NCBI GenBank assembly: GCA_019449555.1
Contig: JAGRPN010000130.1
Coordinates: forward strand, 1-35,011
Length of the DNA stretch: 35,011 nt
From: Ramlibacter sp.
Lineage (GTDB): Bacteria > Pseudomonadota > Gammaproteobacteria > Burkholderiales > Burkholderiaceae_C
Reading direction: 5' to 3'
The notes under the pieces are model-generated. The model ran no database searches. It saw nothing but the letters and a program-made list of their open reading frames with translations, and was not told the DNA's origin. Shown piece by piece: positions 7,476-15,335 of this stretch (positions are counted from its first letter, which is position 1; each line of letters begins with the position of its first letter). Made by a program: the position numbers and the translations under genes.

Positions 7476-8324
7476 TCACTTGAAGATCACCGTCTTGTGG
7501 CCGTTGATCAGCACCCGGTGTTCGCTATGCCACTTGACCGCGCGCGCCAGCACCTGGCTCTCCGTGTCGCGGCCCTGGGCCGTCAGGGCCTCGACGGTGG
7601 CGCTGTGATCGACGCGCGCGACGTCCTGCTCGATGATCGGCCCTTCGTCGAGATCGGCCGTGACGTAATGGGCCGTCGCGCCGATCAGCTTCACGCCGCG
7701 ATCGTGCGCCTGGTAATACGGCTTGGCGCCCTTGAAACTCGGCAGGAAGCTGTGGTGGATGTTGATCGCGCGGCCGGCGAGCTTGCGGCATAGATCATCC
7801 GACAGGATCTGCATATACCGGGCCAGCACCACGAGTTCTGCGCGTTCCGATTCGATGATCTCGAACTGGCGCGCCTCCACCTGCGCCTTGCCGGCGGCAG
7901 TGATCGGCAGATGGTGGAAGGGCACGTTGTAGCTCGCGGCCAATTGGTAGAACTCGCGGTGGTTCGAAATGATGGCGGCGATGTCCAGCCGCAGCAGGCC
8001 GCTTTTCCAGCGGAACAGCAGGTCGTTCAGGCAGTGCCCTTCCTTGCTGACAAGGATCACGGTGCGCACCGGCTCGACGGTGGCATGGAGCTTCCACACC
8101 ATCTTGAAAGGTTCGGCGAAGAATTTCAGCTGCGCTGTCAGGTCCTCGAAGGTCAGCTGGTCGCAGGCGAACTGCACCCGCATGAAGAACAGCCCGGTGT
8201 CGTGGTCGTTGTACTGGGCGGCCTCCTCGATGTTGCCGCCCCGCTCCAGCAGGAAACCCGAGACGGCATGCACGATCCCGGGGCGGTCCGGGCACGAAAG
8301 AGTCAGGATATAAGCTCGGTTCAT
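7476..8324 (-). CDS. purU: Formyltetrahydrofolate deformylase
   Basis: PurU hydrolyses 10-formyl-THF to formate and THF, balancing the one-carbon pool and supplying formate to purine synthesis by PurT. The 282-residue protein has an N-terminal ACT domain (about 1-85, beginning MNRAYILTLSCPDRPGI) and a formyltransferase-type catalytic domain (about 87-270). The catalytic Asn-His-Asp set is visible in NIHHSFLPSFKGAKPY and in TADLDEGPII. The frame is open 103 codons further upstream, but the family start is the ATG at 8324; the extension overlaps the divergent aminotransferase and shows no conservation. It is followed closely by the GcvA-like regulator. Confidence 0.95.
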   Translation of the reverse strand: MNRAYILTLSCPDRPGIVHAVSGFLLERGGNIEEAAQYNDHDTGLFFMRVQFACDQLTFEDLTAQLKFFAEPFKMVWKLHATVEPVRTVILVSKEGHCLNDLLFRWKSGLLRLDIAAIISNHREFYQLAASYNVPFHHLPITAAGKAQVEARQFEIIESERAELVVLARYMQILSDDLCRKLAGRAINIHHSFLPSFKGAKPYYQAHDRGVKLIGATAHYVTADLDEGPIIEQDVARVDHSATVEALTAQGRDTESQVLARAVKWHSEHRVLINGHKTVIFK

Positions 8325-8415
8325 ACGGAGTGAATTGTCGCAGGAGGCGCGCCGATGCCGCCGACCCGGCGCCGCGGTGCCAAAATGCCGTTTTCTGAAC
8401 GGACAGGATGTTCCC

Positions 8416-9750
8416 ATGGCCTTCAACGACTTCTCCATGGACAACCACTGGTTGCCCTTCACCCCCAACCGCCAGTTCCGCAAGGACCCGCGCATCTTCG
8501 TGGCGGCGGACGGCATGCAATTCACGACGCACGACGGCAAGAAGGTGATCGACGGCATCTCCAGCCTGTGGTGCGTGGGCGCGGGGCACAACCGCAAGCC
8601 CATCAACGAGGCGATCAAGCGCCAGCTGGACACGCTGGACTACGCCACCGCGTTCCAGGCCTCCAACGACAAGGCGTTCCGGGCGGCCGAAATGATCGCG
8701 GCCATGGCGCCGGGCGACCTGAACAAGGTGCTGTTCTGCAATTCCGGCTCGGAAGCGGCCGACACTTCGCTGAAGGTCGCACTGGCCTATCACCGCTCGC
8801 GCGGCGAAGGCCACCGCAACGTGTTCATCGGCCGCGAGAAGGGCTACCACGGCGTCGGCTTCGGCGGCATGAGCGTGGGCGGCATCCCGGCCAACCGCAA
8901 GGCCTACGGCACGGCCCTGCTGCCGCGCGTGGACCACATGCGTTTCATCCACGACCCGGTGAACAACGCATACATCCACAACCAGGAGCCGGTGTGGCAG
9001 GAAGACATCCTGGCCGAACTCGAAAACCGGATCCTGCCGCTGCACGACCCGAGCAATGTCGCCGCGATCATCGTCGAACCGGTCGCGGGCAGCGCCGGCT
9101 GGTATCTCCCGCCCAAGGGTTACCTGCAGCGCCTGCGCGAGATCTGCGACAAGCACGGCATCCTGCTCATTTTCGACGAGGTGATCACCGGTTTCGGCCG
9201 CATGGGCACCGCTTTCGCGTCGGATTTCTACGGCGTCGTGCCCGACATGCTGAACTTCGCCAAGTGCGTGACCAACGGCGTGATCCCGATGGGCGGCGTC
9301 GTGTGCCGCGACAAGTTGTACGACGCGATGATGAAGACCGAGGCGCCCGAGCACGTCATCGAGTTCTTCCACGGCTACACGTATTCCGGTCATCCGGTGG
9401 CGTGCGCCGCGGCCATCGCCACGCTGGAGCTGTACAAACAGGAGAACCTGTTCCAGCGCGCCGCTGAAATGGGCAAGGTGCTGGGCGACGCGTTCCACGC
9501 CACGTTCAAGGGGCTGCCGAACGTGATCGGCATCCGCAGCCTGGGGTTGGCTGCGGCGGTGGAACTGGCGCCGATCGCCGGCTCACCGGGCAAGCGCGGC
9601 TTCGATATCTACGTCGATTGTTTCCACAAGGGCGCACTGGTGCGGCCCGCCGGCGACGTGCTGGTGATCGCGCCGCCTTACATCGTCGAGAAACAGCACA
9701 TCGACACGCTGGTGAATACGCTGGCCGATTCCATCCGGAAACATGCCTGA
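8416..9750 (+). CDS. Omega-amino-acid:pyruvate aminotransferase (class III)
   Basis: This PLP enzyme of 444 residues transfers the amino group of beta-alanine or another omega-amine to pyruvate. Motifs include NSGSEA (109-114, PLP phosphate binding), YHG (144-146), DEVITGFGR (254-262, with the PLP-pyridine aspartate) and AKCVTNG, where Lys283 is the Schiff-base lysine. The ATG at 8416 (MAFNDFSMDNHW) is chosen over an open extension to 8335 because an ACAGGA site lies 9 bases upstream and the protein then has the usual length. It is divergent from purU with a 91-bp gap. Class III enzymes vary in amine specificity, so the preferred donor is not certain. Confidence 0.9.
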   Translation: MAFNDFSMDNHWLPFTPNRQFRKDPRIFVAADGMQFTTHDGKKVIDGISSLWCVGAGHNRKPINEAIKRQLDTLDYATAFQASNDKAFRAAEMIAAMAPGDLNKVLFCNSGSEAADTSLKVALAYHRSRGEGHRNVFIGREKGYHGVGFGGMSVGGIPANRKAYGTALLPRVDHMRFIHDPVNNAYIHNQEPVWQEDILAELENRILPLHDPSNVAAIIVEPVAGSAGWYLPPKGYLQRLREICDKHGILLIFDEVITGFGRMGTAFASDFYGVVPDMLNFAKCVTNGVIPMGGVVCRDKLYDAMMKTEAPEHVIEFFHGYTYSGHPVACAAAIATLELYKQENLFQRAAEMGKVLGDAFHATFKGLPNVIGIRSLGLAAAVELAPIAGSPGKRGFDIYVDCFHKGALVRPAGDVLVIAPPYIVEKQHIDTLVNTLADSIRKHA

Positions 9751-9767
9751 GGCTGCGCGCCGGGGCT

Positions 9768-10922
9768 TCAGCGCATCGCCTGGATCACCGACGCCACGCT
9801 GAACGCAATCAGCAGCCAGACCAGCCAGCGGCCCAAGCGGCCCTGACCGGGCTGCCGCTGCACGAGTGCCAGCGGCGCCGCGTCCAGATCGGCTGGCGGC
9901 GGCAGCCCGCCAGCTTCGCGCGCCAGGATCGCCTCGATCTCCTCGGTTGGCAGCGTTGCATCGGCGGCGGCTCCGGAGTGAGGCGCGGGACGAGGCGGGT
10001 CGATGAGTCGCGGTGGCGCGGGCCGGCGGGGGGCCCCCAGCCGGGCGGCGAGTGCCTGCAGCACCGATTCGAGCGGACCCGCGAAATCCAGCTGCGCGGC
10101 GAACCGCTGCGCCTGCTCGGCGCGCGCGCGTTGCTCGGCCTGCGACAGCAGCAACGCCCGGCAGGCATCGGCCAGGCCGTCAAACGGCGCGAAGACAATC
10201 CCCGAGCCCGACCAGTCGCTATGGGCCGACATGGCCGAAGTTTCGCAGACGATCGGCACGCCCTGCGCGATGGGCTGGAGAATTCGCGTCACCGGGAACA
10301 GGCCGGTATCGTAAAAATGCGCATGCAGCACCACGCGTGCACGCCGGATCGCCGGTGCGAGCTCGTCGGCGTAGGCGCCGGCCACCGACTCCACCCGCAG
10401 CCCGGCGTCCTCCAGCTGGCGCAGCAAGTACGCGCGGCGCTCGTTGAGCGAGCCGAAGAAAAGGACGTCCACGGTCTTCTCGGCCGGCAGGTCGGGCCGG
10501 AACAGGAGCGAGGCGCTTGGAACGATCGGCAGCTCCAGCGCCTGCTGGGCGGGCCCGTTGGCGCGGCGCAGGTGCTCCACGTTGTGGCTGTGGTAGTCCA
10601 GGACCAGCCGGTTGCGCAGCCAGTTCACGTAGTCTGCGCTGATCACGGCCGACGTGCTGCCAAGCTGCTCCAGGTTGAAGATCATCGTCTTGCGCGGATC
10701 GAGCTGCTCGAGCGGTTCCAGCAGCGGCGGCAGTGCGCCCAGGACGATGCAGATCGAATCCGCGTCCGCCACGTTCACGTAATGGTTCGATCCGAGCCCC
10801 GCGGCCCGGATCGAGTCGCGCAGGCACAGCGCCGCTTCCGTGAACACGAACGGCCGCGGCGCATGGCCGTTGAGCTCCACGACGTCGATCGTGAGCTGGG
10901 GAGAATTCGGCGGGCTCGCCAT
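9768..10922 (-). CDS. Glycosyltransferase-like protein with C-terminal membrane anchor
   Basis: The 384-residue protein begins with MASPPNSPQLTIDV. Its middle resembles a GT-B glycosyltransferase C-terminal lobe: VDVLFFGSLNERR near residue 170, then ARVVLHAHFYDTG and RILQPIAQGVPIVCETS, the nucleotide-sugar pocket pattern. After about residue 290 come a proline/arginine-rich stretch, an acidic segment and a final hydrophobic helix (LGRWLVWLLIAFSVASVIQ), so it is probably tail-anchored in the inner membrane. The frame is open 200 codons further upstream, but that part overlaps the ChaN-like gene antiphase and is not protein-like. Acceptor and sugar are unknown. It follows the ChaN-like gene by 62 bp on the same strand. 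Confidence 0.65.
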   Translation of the reverse strand: MASPPNSPQLTIDVVELNGHAPRPFVFTEAALCLRDSIRAAGLGSNHYVNVADADSICIVLGALPPLLEPLEQLDPRKTMIFNLEQLGSTSAVISADYVNWLRNRLVLDYHSHNVEHLRRANGPAQQALELPIVPSASLLFRPDLPAEKTVDVLFFGSLNERRAYLLRQLEDAGLRVESVAGAYADELAPAIRRARVVLHAHFYDTGLFPVTRILQPIAQGVPIVCETSAMSAHSDWSGSGIVFAPFDGLADACRALLLSQAEQRARAEQAQRFAAQLDFAGPLESVLQALAARLGAPRRPAPPRLIDPPRPAPHSGAAADATLPTEEIEAILAREAGGLPPPADLDAAPLALVQRQPGQGRLGRWLVWLLIAFSVASVIQAMR

Positions 10923-10984
10923 GCCCGATTCTGGCTCACCGGCTGCCCAGGTGCCGGGTCGCGCCCGCACCCGGCTGGCCGCGA

Positions 10985-11821
10985 TCACGGCTTCATTGGC
11001 TCGGACGCCTTCAACGCAGGCCGCGCCACCATTTCGGCGCAGTAATCCTTCGGCGGCACGGGGGGCGTGATCAAGGTGGCGTCCACGTCGGCGACGCTGC
11101 GCGGATCCTGCGGCGCCGCGCCGGCGTGCAGCGTGACGATCTTGGCGTGCAGCTGCGCAGGCAGGTGCAGCGGAACGCCCAGGCGCCGATCGACGTGGCG
11201 CGCCCCCGCCAGCAGCACCACCGTCTTGCCCGGCGCAGCGACCGCCGCCAGCGTCTGCGCCATCGAGCGGTCGCGGGCGATCTGGATGCGCGTCATCGGC
11301 CCCACCTGGGTCTCGGGCAGCTTGTCGCAGTGGCCGAGCCGGATCGCCTGCTGCTGCGCCTTGAGTGCCGGCCCCGGCAACAGCGCGTCCAGCTCGCTCT
11401 CGGCCATCGCGGCGCGCATCGAGGCGCGCGGCAGGTTCGCGCCCACCACGGGCACGCCAGCGCGCACCGCCGCCATGACGGCCGGCGCGTACGTGGGCCA
11501 GGGCCAGGATGCATCGCTCCATTGCAGGGCGGCCTGGACGGCGGTCTCGCCGGCGTCGCGGGGCAACCCGGCGGTCGAGCCGCCCCTGGGCGCCATCTCC
11601 AGCGCCACAGCGGCGAGAACGCCGCGCGCCGCGAGCGCATCGATCACTTCCCGGTGAATGCGCTGGTGCTCGGGGGCGTCGTGCTGTTCACCCAGCAGGA
11701 TCGCATCCGCGGGCAGCAGCGCCGCGACCTGGGCGGCCGCGTCGTCCGGTTTCGCGGCCGGCGCGGCACAGCCCGCAATGGCGAGGCCGGCAAGAAGCAA
11801 GGAGGCCAGGAAACGGTTCAT
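10985..11821 (-). CDS. ChaN-family haem-binding-type lipoprotein
   Basis: The 278-residue protein starts with a lipoprotein signal (MNRFLASLLLAG, lipobox IAGC with the cysteine near residue 20), so it should be attached to a membrane in the periplasm. The body is the ChaN/PF04187 type: LLGEQHDAPEHQRIH near the start, a central PVVGANLPR strand and VVLLAGARHVDRRLGVP near the end. Characterised relatives such as Campylobacter ChaN bind haem as dimers and are tied to iron uptake. ATG 11821 is used; an in-frame ATG three codons earlier (11830) is equally possible. No iron-uptake gene adjoins it, so the role is inferred from family only. Confidence 0.85.
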   Translation of the reverse strand: MNRFLASLLLAGLAIAGCAAPAAKPDDAAAQVAALLPADAILLGEQHDAPEHQRIHREVIDALAARGVLAAVALEMAPRGGSTAGLPRDAGETAVQAALQWSDASWPWPTYAPAVMAAVRAGVPVVGANLPRASMRAAMAESELDALLPGPALKAQQQAIRLGHCDKLPETQVGPMTRIQIARDRSMAQTLAAVAAPGKTVVLLAGARHVDRRLGVPLHLPAQLHAKIVTLHAGAAPQDPRSVADVDATLITPPVPPKDYCAEMVARPALKASEPMKP

Positions 11822-11993
11822 ACCCCGCATGCTAAGGGTTGCGGCACAGTCTTGCAGCGTACGCCGCATCCGCGCGCGGCGCGAGCGCAGCGTGGTCGCT
11901 GTCGTGCTGAATCGGGGGTACTCGCTTTCGGCGTTGGCCTGTGTCGTGTGGCGTGGTCCGGCTATCGATAACAGCTGTGCGGGTCGTGATCGG

Positions 11994-12266
11994 TCAGTGC
12001 ATGACCAGCGGGTTCTGCGCCAGCTCGGCATAGCCGTCCAGCGTGTCCTCGACTTCTTCCTGCGTCGGTGTGTTCAGCTGCCATGCATTGATCTGGCGCT
12101 GGAAAGCCTCGGCCCAGGAGCCGTCCAGATAAACCTCCTTGTTGGAGCGCTTGTCGACGATTTCGAAGCCGTGACGCACGATGCGCGGGGCGGGCTCGCC
12201 CTCCGCAGGTTCATTGGCCTGCATGTGCACGACGACGAACGAATCGGAGTCATAGAGCATTTGCAT
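11994..12266 (-). CDS. DUF3567 family protein
   Basis: This 90-residue cytoplasmic protein begins MQMLYDSDSFVVVHM and contains HGFEIVDKRSNKEVYLDG, the conserved pattern of DUF3567, a family largely confined to betaproteobacteria. No function is known. It has an excellent AGAAGGAA ribosome-binding site (12274-12281) and stands alone between the ChaN-like gene and the DUF3108 gene, with 107 bp upstream. Confidence 0.85.
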   Translation of the reverse strand: MQMLYDSDSFVVVHMQANEPAEGEPAPRIVRHGFEIVDKRSNKEVYLDGSWAEAFQRQINAWQLNTPTQEEVEDTLDGYAELAQNPLVMH

Positions 12267-12300
12267 AGGGAAATTCCTTCTGGCGTTTATCTGGCAACGT

Positions 12301-12315
12301 TTGAACCAGTTTCAA
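12301..12315. promoter_or_regulatory. Inverted repeat upstream of DUF3567
   Basis: TTGAA and TTCAA flank a 5-base centre. On the minus strand this sequence includes TTGAAA, a fair -35 box, with GATAAA 18 bases on (12286-12291). The predicted start of transcription would fall inside the ribosome-binding site, which weakens the promoter reading; an operator is the alternative. Confidence 0.25.
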
Positions 12316-12374
12316 GGTGTACCGGGCAAACGCTGAGAGGCTGTTCCACGCCTAAACATTAGGCGGCGGACCGG

Positions 12375-13394
12375 TCAACCCCTGTCGGTGGAGGACCACT
12401 GCTGGTCGACCGAATCTCCGTTCGGCTGTGTCAGACGCAGGCGCACCGGAGCGTAATCCATGGCGGGAGCCAGCCAAAGTTCCACCTTCTGGTCGAACTG
12501 CTTGCGCGGATTGCGGATGAGCTTGAGCGCGTGGACCGCGCCGCCGGGCAGCTGCAGCTCTTCCTCGCCCTCGACAGTGAACAGCCACTGCTCGGCGTCG
12601 TGGGTCCCCGCCGTCTGGATGGCGATCGTGGTGTCCGGTCCGAATCGCTGCGGATCGCCGGCGATCATGGCGCCCAGTTGCAGCAGCACGCTCAGGCGGT
12701 CCTGCGCGCCCGGCAGCAGCGGCGCGTCCGGCTGGTTGTTGCTGAAGCTCACCTTGCCCTTGTCGCGCTGGAAATGCGCGGCCTGTTCGCTGCGCGACTT
12801 GTCCGAAAACCGCAGCGGCGCCAGCCCCTCCGGCGTGATCCGGCCCGTGCTGCGCTGGCTGCGCGTGGGCAATAACGGCGCGCTGACCTCCAGGCTGGCT
12901 TCGTAGTCATGGCCGTCGTGGCGCCAGACGAGTTCGCCCTGGCCCGTCAAGCCGATGCCGCGCACACTCGCGCTCACCCGGTAATGCAGACGCATCGAGC
13001 CCGGAATGCTGAGGGGGACCGCACGCGCCGCGGCTGCGACTGTCGGCTCCTGCGAAGCCGGCGGATTCGACAATGCCACCGGCTCGAGCAAAGGAGCGGA
13101 CGATGCGGCGATCCGGCTGCGGGCCTTCGCGAGGGCGCGAGCGGGTGAAGCGGCCCGTCGGGGCTGGGCTGGCTGCAGCGCCTGCTCCGGTCGATGCGCC
13201 ACCGGCGGCAACGCAGGCGCGATGGGAGGCTCCGGCGCAAGCGCAACGGTGCGCGTGACGAATGGCTGCGCCGTCGCAGCCGGGGCCAGCACGAGCCGCG
13301 CGGGAGTCGCGCCCAGCAGTAGCAGGTGCGCCACGGCCACCACTGCGGCCAGCGGGAGCAAGCGCCAAAAACGGGAAAACGGGCGGGGGTTCAC
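12375..13394 (-). CDS. DUF3108 protein with TonB-like N-terminal anchor
   Basis: The 339-residue protein has one N-terminal hydrophobic segment (residues about 12-30, LLPLAAVVAVAHLLLLG), a long alanine/proline-rich linker (to about residue 125), and then a DUF3108 beta domain (LHYRVSASVRGIGLTGQGEL to KVELWLAPAMDYAPVRLRL). The layout suggests a periplasmic domain tethered to the inner membrane; function is unknown. I use the GTG at 13394, because it forms a GTGA overlap with the IclR stop (13391-13393); earlier in-frame starts lie inside the IclR gene. Coupling to an IclR regulator is unusual for this family. Confidence 0.75.
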   Translation of the reverse strand: MNPRPFSRFWRLLPLAAVVAVAHLLLLGATPARLVLAPAATAQPFVTRTVALAPEPPIAPALPPVAHRPEQALQPAQPRRAASPARALAKARSRIAASSAPLLEPVALSNPPASQEPTVAAAARAVPLSIPGSMRLHYRVSASVRGIGLTGQGELVWRHDGHDYEASLEVSAPLLPTRSQRSTGRITPEGLAPLRFSDKSRSEQAAHFQRDKGKVSFSNNQPDAPLLPGAQDRLSVLLQLGAMIAGDPQRFGPDTTIAIQTAGTHDAEQWLFTVEGEEELQLPGGAVHALKLIRNPRKQFDQKVELWLAPAMDYAPVRLRLTQPNGDSVDQQWSSTDRG

Positions 13395-14167
13395 GGCCGG
13401 TACCCAAGGTCGCTCGACAACTGCCGCGCCGCTGCGCGCAGCGGTTGGTCGATCGCGCCGTTCCATTCAGGGTCGAACGTCCCGAGGGGCCCGAGCGCCA
13501 CGATGCCCAGCGCGATGTGTCCGTCGGAATCGAACACGGGCGCACAAAAACCGACGATGCCCGGCAGCAATGTGTCCACGACGCGGGCTGCACCGCGCGC
13601 ACGCACCTCGTCGAGCAGCGCGCGTGCTTCGGCCAGCGAACCGGGCACGTCGGCGCGGCGCTGCTTCTGGCCCCGCGCGATCTCGTCCTTGAGCATCGGG
13701 GTGATCGCGTCCTTGGGCAGGTAGGCCGCGAAACAGCGTCCGGTCGCCGACGAGAGCAGCGGCATCACGTCGCCCAGCCGAAGGTTCACGGTGACCGCCT
13801 GCGGGGACTCTTCCCAATGCACGACTGTGGGCCCATGGTTGCCCCAGACGGCCAGCGCGACCGTGTGGCCGATCTGCTCGACCAGGGCGGGAACGCGCCC
13901 GCGGGCGAGCTTGACGGCCTCCAGGCGCGACAGCGAAGCAAGGCCCAGTTTGAGCGCCGCCGGACCGAGGTCGTAGCGCGTGCTGCCGGCGTCCTGTGCG
14001 ACGAGTTGCAGCCGCTGGAAGCTCACCAGGTAGCGATGCGCCTTGGCGGCGCTCATGCCCGCGGCGGCCGCAAGGTCGCGCAGCATGAGCGGCCCGGGGG
14101 CCTTCGAGAGAACTTCCAGCAGCGTGAAGCCGACCTCGACCGACTGGATGCCGGCGCGCTCCTTCAT
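13391..14167 (-). CDS. IclR-family transcriptional regulator
   Basis: The 258-residue protein has an N-terminal winged helix-turn-helix (about 8-65, with LRDLAAAAGMSAAKAHRYL) and a C-terminal IclR effector domain (about 80-250, with ATGRCFAAYLP and GIVGFCAPVFDSDG). IclR proteins usually control catabolic operons for aromatic or organic acids and bind the pathway substrate. It is divergent from the FAH-family hydrolase gene with a 98-bp gap, so that gene is the likely target. Its stop overlaps the start of the DUF3108 gene. Confidence 0.9.
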   Translation of the reverse strand: MKERAGIQSVEVGFTLLEVLSKAPGPLMLRDLAAAAGMSAAKAHRYLVSFQRLQLVAQDAGSTRYDLGPAALKLGLASLSRLEAVKLARGRVPALVEQIGHTVALAVWGNHGPTVVHWEESPQAVTVNLRLGDVMPLLSSATGRCFAAYLPKDAITPMLKDEIARGQKQRRADVPGSLAEARALLDEVRARGAARVVDTLLPGIVGFCAPVFDSDGHIALGIVALGPLGTFDPEWNGAIDQPLRAAARQLSSDLGYRP

Positions 14168-14185
14168 GGGCGGACGCTTCCGGTA

Positions 14186-14206
14186 GAATTACGATTAGGT
14201 AAATTC
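14186..14206. promoter_or_regulatory. Candidate IclR operator between iclR and the FAH gene
   Basis: GAATTAC and GTAAATTC form an inverted repeat (one extra A in the right arm) around GATTAG. The AT-rich 21-base site stands out in a GC-rich region and lies 19 bases before the iclR start. IclR proteins bind short palindromes of about this size, so autoregulation plus control of the divergent gene is a reasonable inference. Confidence 0.4.
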
Positions 14207-14265
14207 ATTTCACAATGCGTAACGTCTTGCGACTCTAGCGCATTCGACCGACAGGGGCAAACCCG

Positions 14266-15276
14266 ATGAAGCTCGCTACGTACAAGGACGGTTCGCGCGA
14301 TGGGCAACTGGTCGTCGTTTCGCGCGACCTGGGCACGGCGCATTATGCGACCGGCATCGCGGACCGGCTGCAGCAAGTGCTCGACGACTGGAGCTTCCTG
14401 TCGCCGCAATTGCAGGACCTGTACGAAACGCTCAACAGCGGCAAGGCGCGGCATGCGTTTCCGTTCGATTCTTCGCGCTGCATGGCGCCGTTGCCGCGCG
14501 CCTACCAGTGGGCCGACGGCTCGGCCTACATCAACCACGTGGAGTTGGTGCGGCTCGCGCGCCACGCCGAAGTGCCCGCCAACTACTACACCGAGCCCTT
14601 GATGTACCAGGGCGGCAGCGACGACTTCCTCGGCCCGCATGACGACGTGATCGTACCCAGCGAGGCGTACGGCATCGACTTCGAAGCGGAAGTCGCGGTG
14701 GTCACCGCCGACGTGGGCATGACGGCCACGCCCGAGCAGGCGCTGGAGGGCATCCGGCTGGTGATGCTCGCCAACGACGTCTCGTTGCGCAACCTGATCC
14801 CGGACGAGCTGGCCAAGAGTTTCGGTTTTTTCCAGAGCAAGCCGGCGACTTCCTTCAGCCCGGTCGCCGCGACGCTCGACGAGTTCGGCGACGCCTGGGA
14901 CCAGGGCCGGCTGCACCTGACCGTGCAAAGCACGTGGAACGGCCGCACCGTGGGGATGTGCGATGCCGGCAAGGAGATGACCTTCCATTTCGGCCAGTTG
15001 ATCGCGCACATCTGCAAGACCCGCAACGTGCGCGCCGGCAGCATCATTGGTTCGGGCACGGTGAGCAACCGGGCGGCCGAGGTCAACGGCAAGAAGGAGT
15101 GGACCAAGGGGTACAGCTGCATCGCCGAGAAGCGCGCGATCGAAACGATCCTCGACGGCAAGCCGGCAACTGAGTACATGAAGTACGGCGACACGATCCG
15201 CATCGAAATGAAGGGGCGCGACGGCCAGAGCATTTTCGGAGCGATCGACCAGAAGATCGCGCCGCTCTCCCGGTAG
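14266..15276 (+). CDS. Fumarylacetoacetate hydrolase family protein
   Basis: The 336-residue protein has an N-terminal region of about 75 residues and an FAH catalytic domain. Metal-binding acids are seen in GIDFEAEVAVV and in MLANDVSLRN, and the catalytic lysine region in FFQSKPATSFSPV. The family splits carbon-carbon bonds or decarboxylates beta-keto acids, with Mg or Mn, in aromatic and sugar catabolism. The length is between true FAH (about 420) and short MhpD-like members, matching the form often annotated as FAH or a 2-keto acid hydrolase in Burkholderiales. No homogentisate dioxygenase or maleylacetoacetate isomerase adjoins it, so the substrate is open. It is likely regulated by the divergent IclR gene. 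Confidence 0.85.
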   Translation: MKLATYKDGSRDGQLVVVSRDLGTAHYATGIADRLQQVLDDWSFLSPQLQDLYETLNSGKARHAFPFDSSRCMAPLPRAYQWADGSAYINHVELVRLARHAEVPANYYTEPLMYQGGSDDFLGPHDDVIVPSEAYGIDFEAEVAVVTADVGMTATPEQALEGIRLVMLANDVSLRNLIPDELAKSFGFFQSKPATSFSPVAATLDEFGDAWDQGRLHLTVQSTWNGRTVGMCDAGKEMTFHFGQLIAHICKTRNVRAGSIIGSGTVSNRAAEVNGKKEWTKGYSCIAEKRAIETILDGKPATEYMKYGDTIRIEMKGRDGQSIFGAIDQKIAPLSR

Positions 15277-15335
15277 CGCGCAGGCCGCCGGCGCCGAAAA
15301 ACCGGATACTGGCGCGCCACGAAAGCGCTTCGCCC

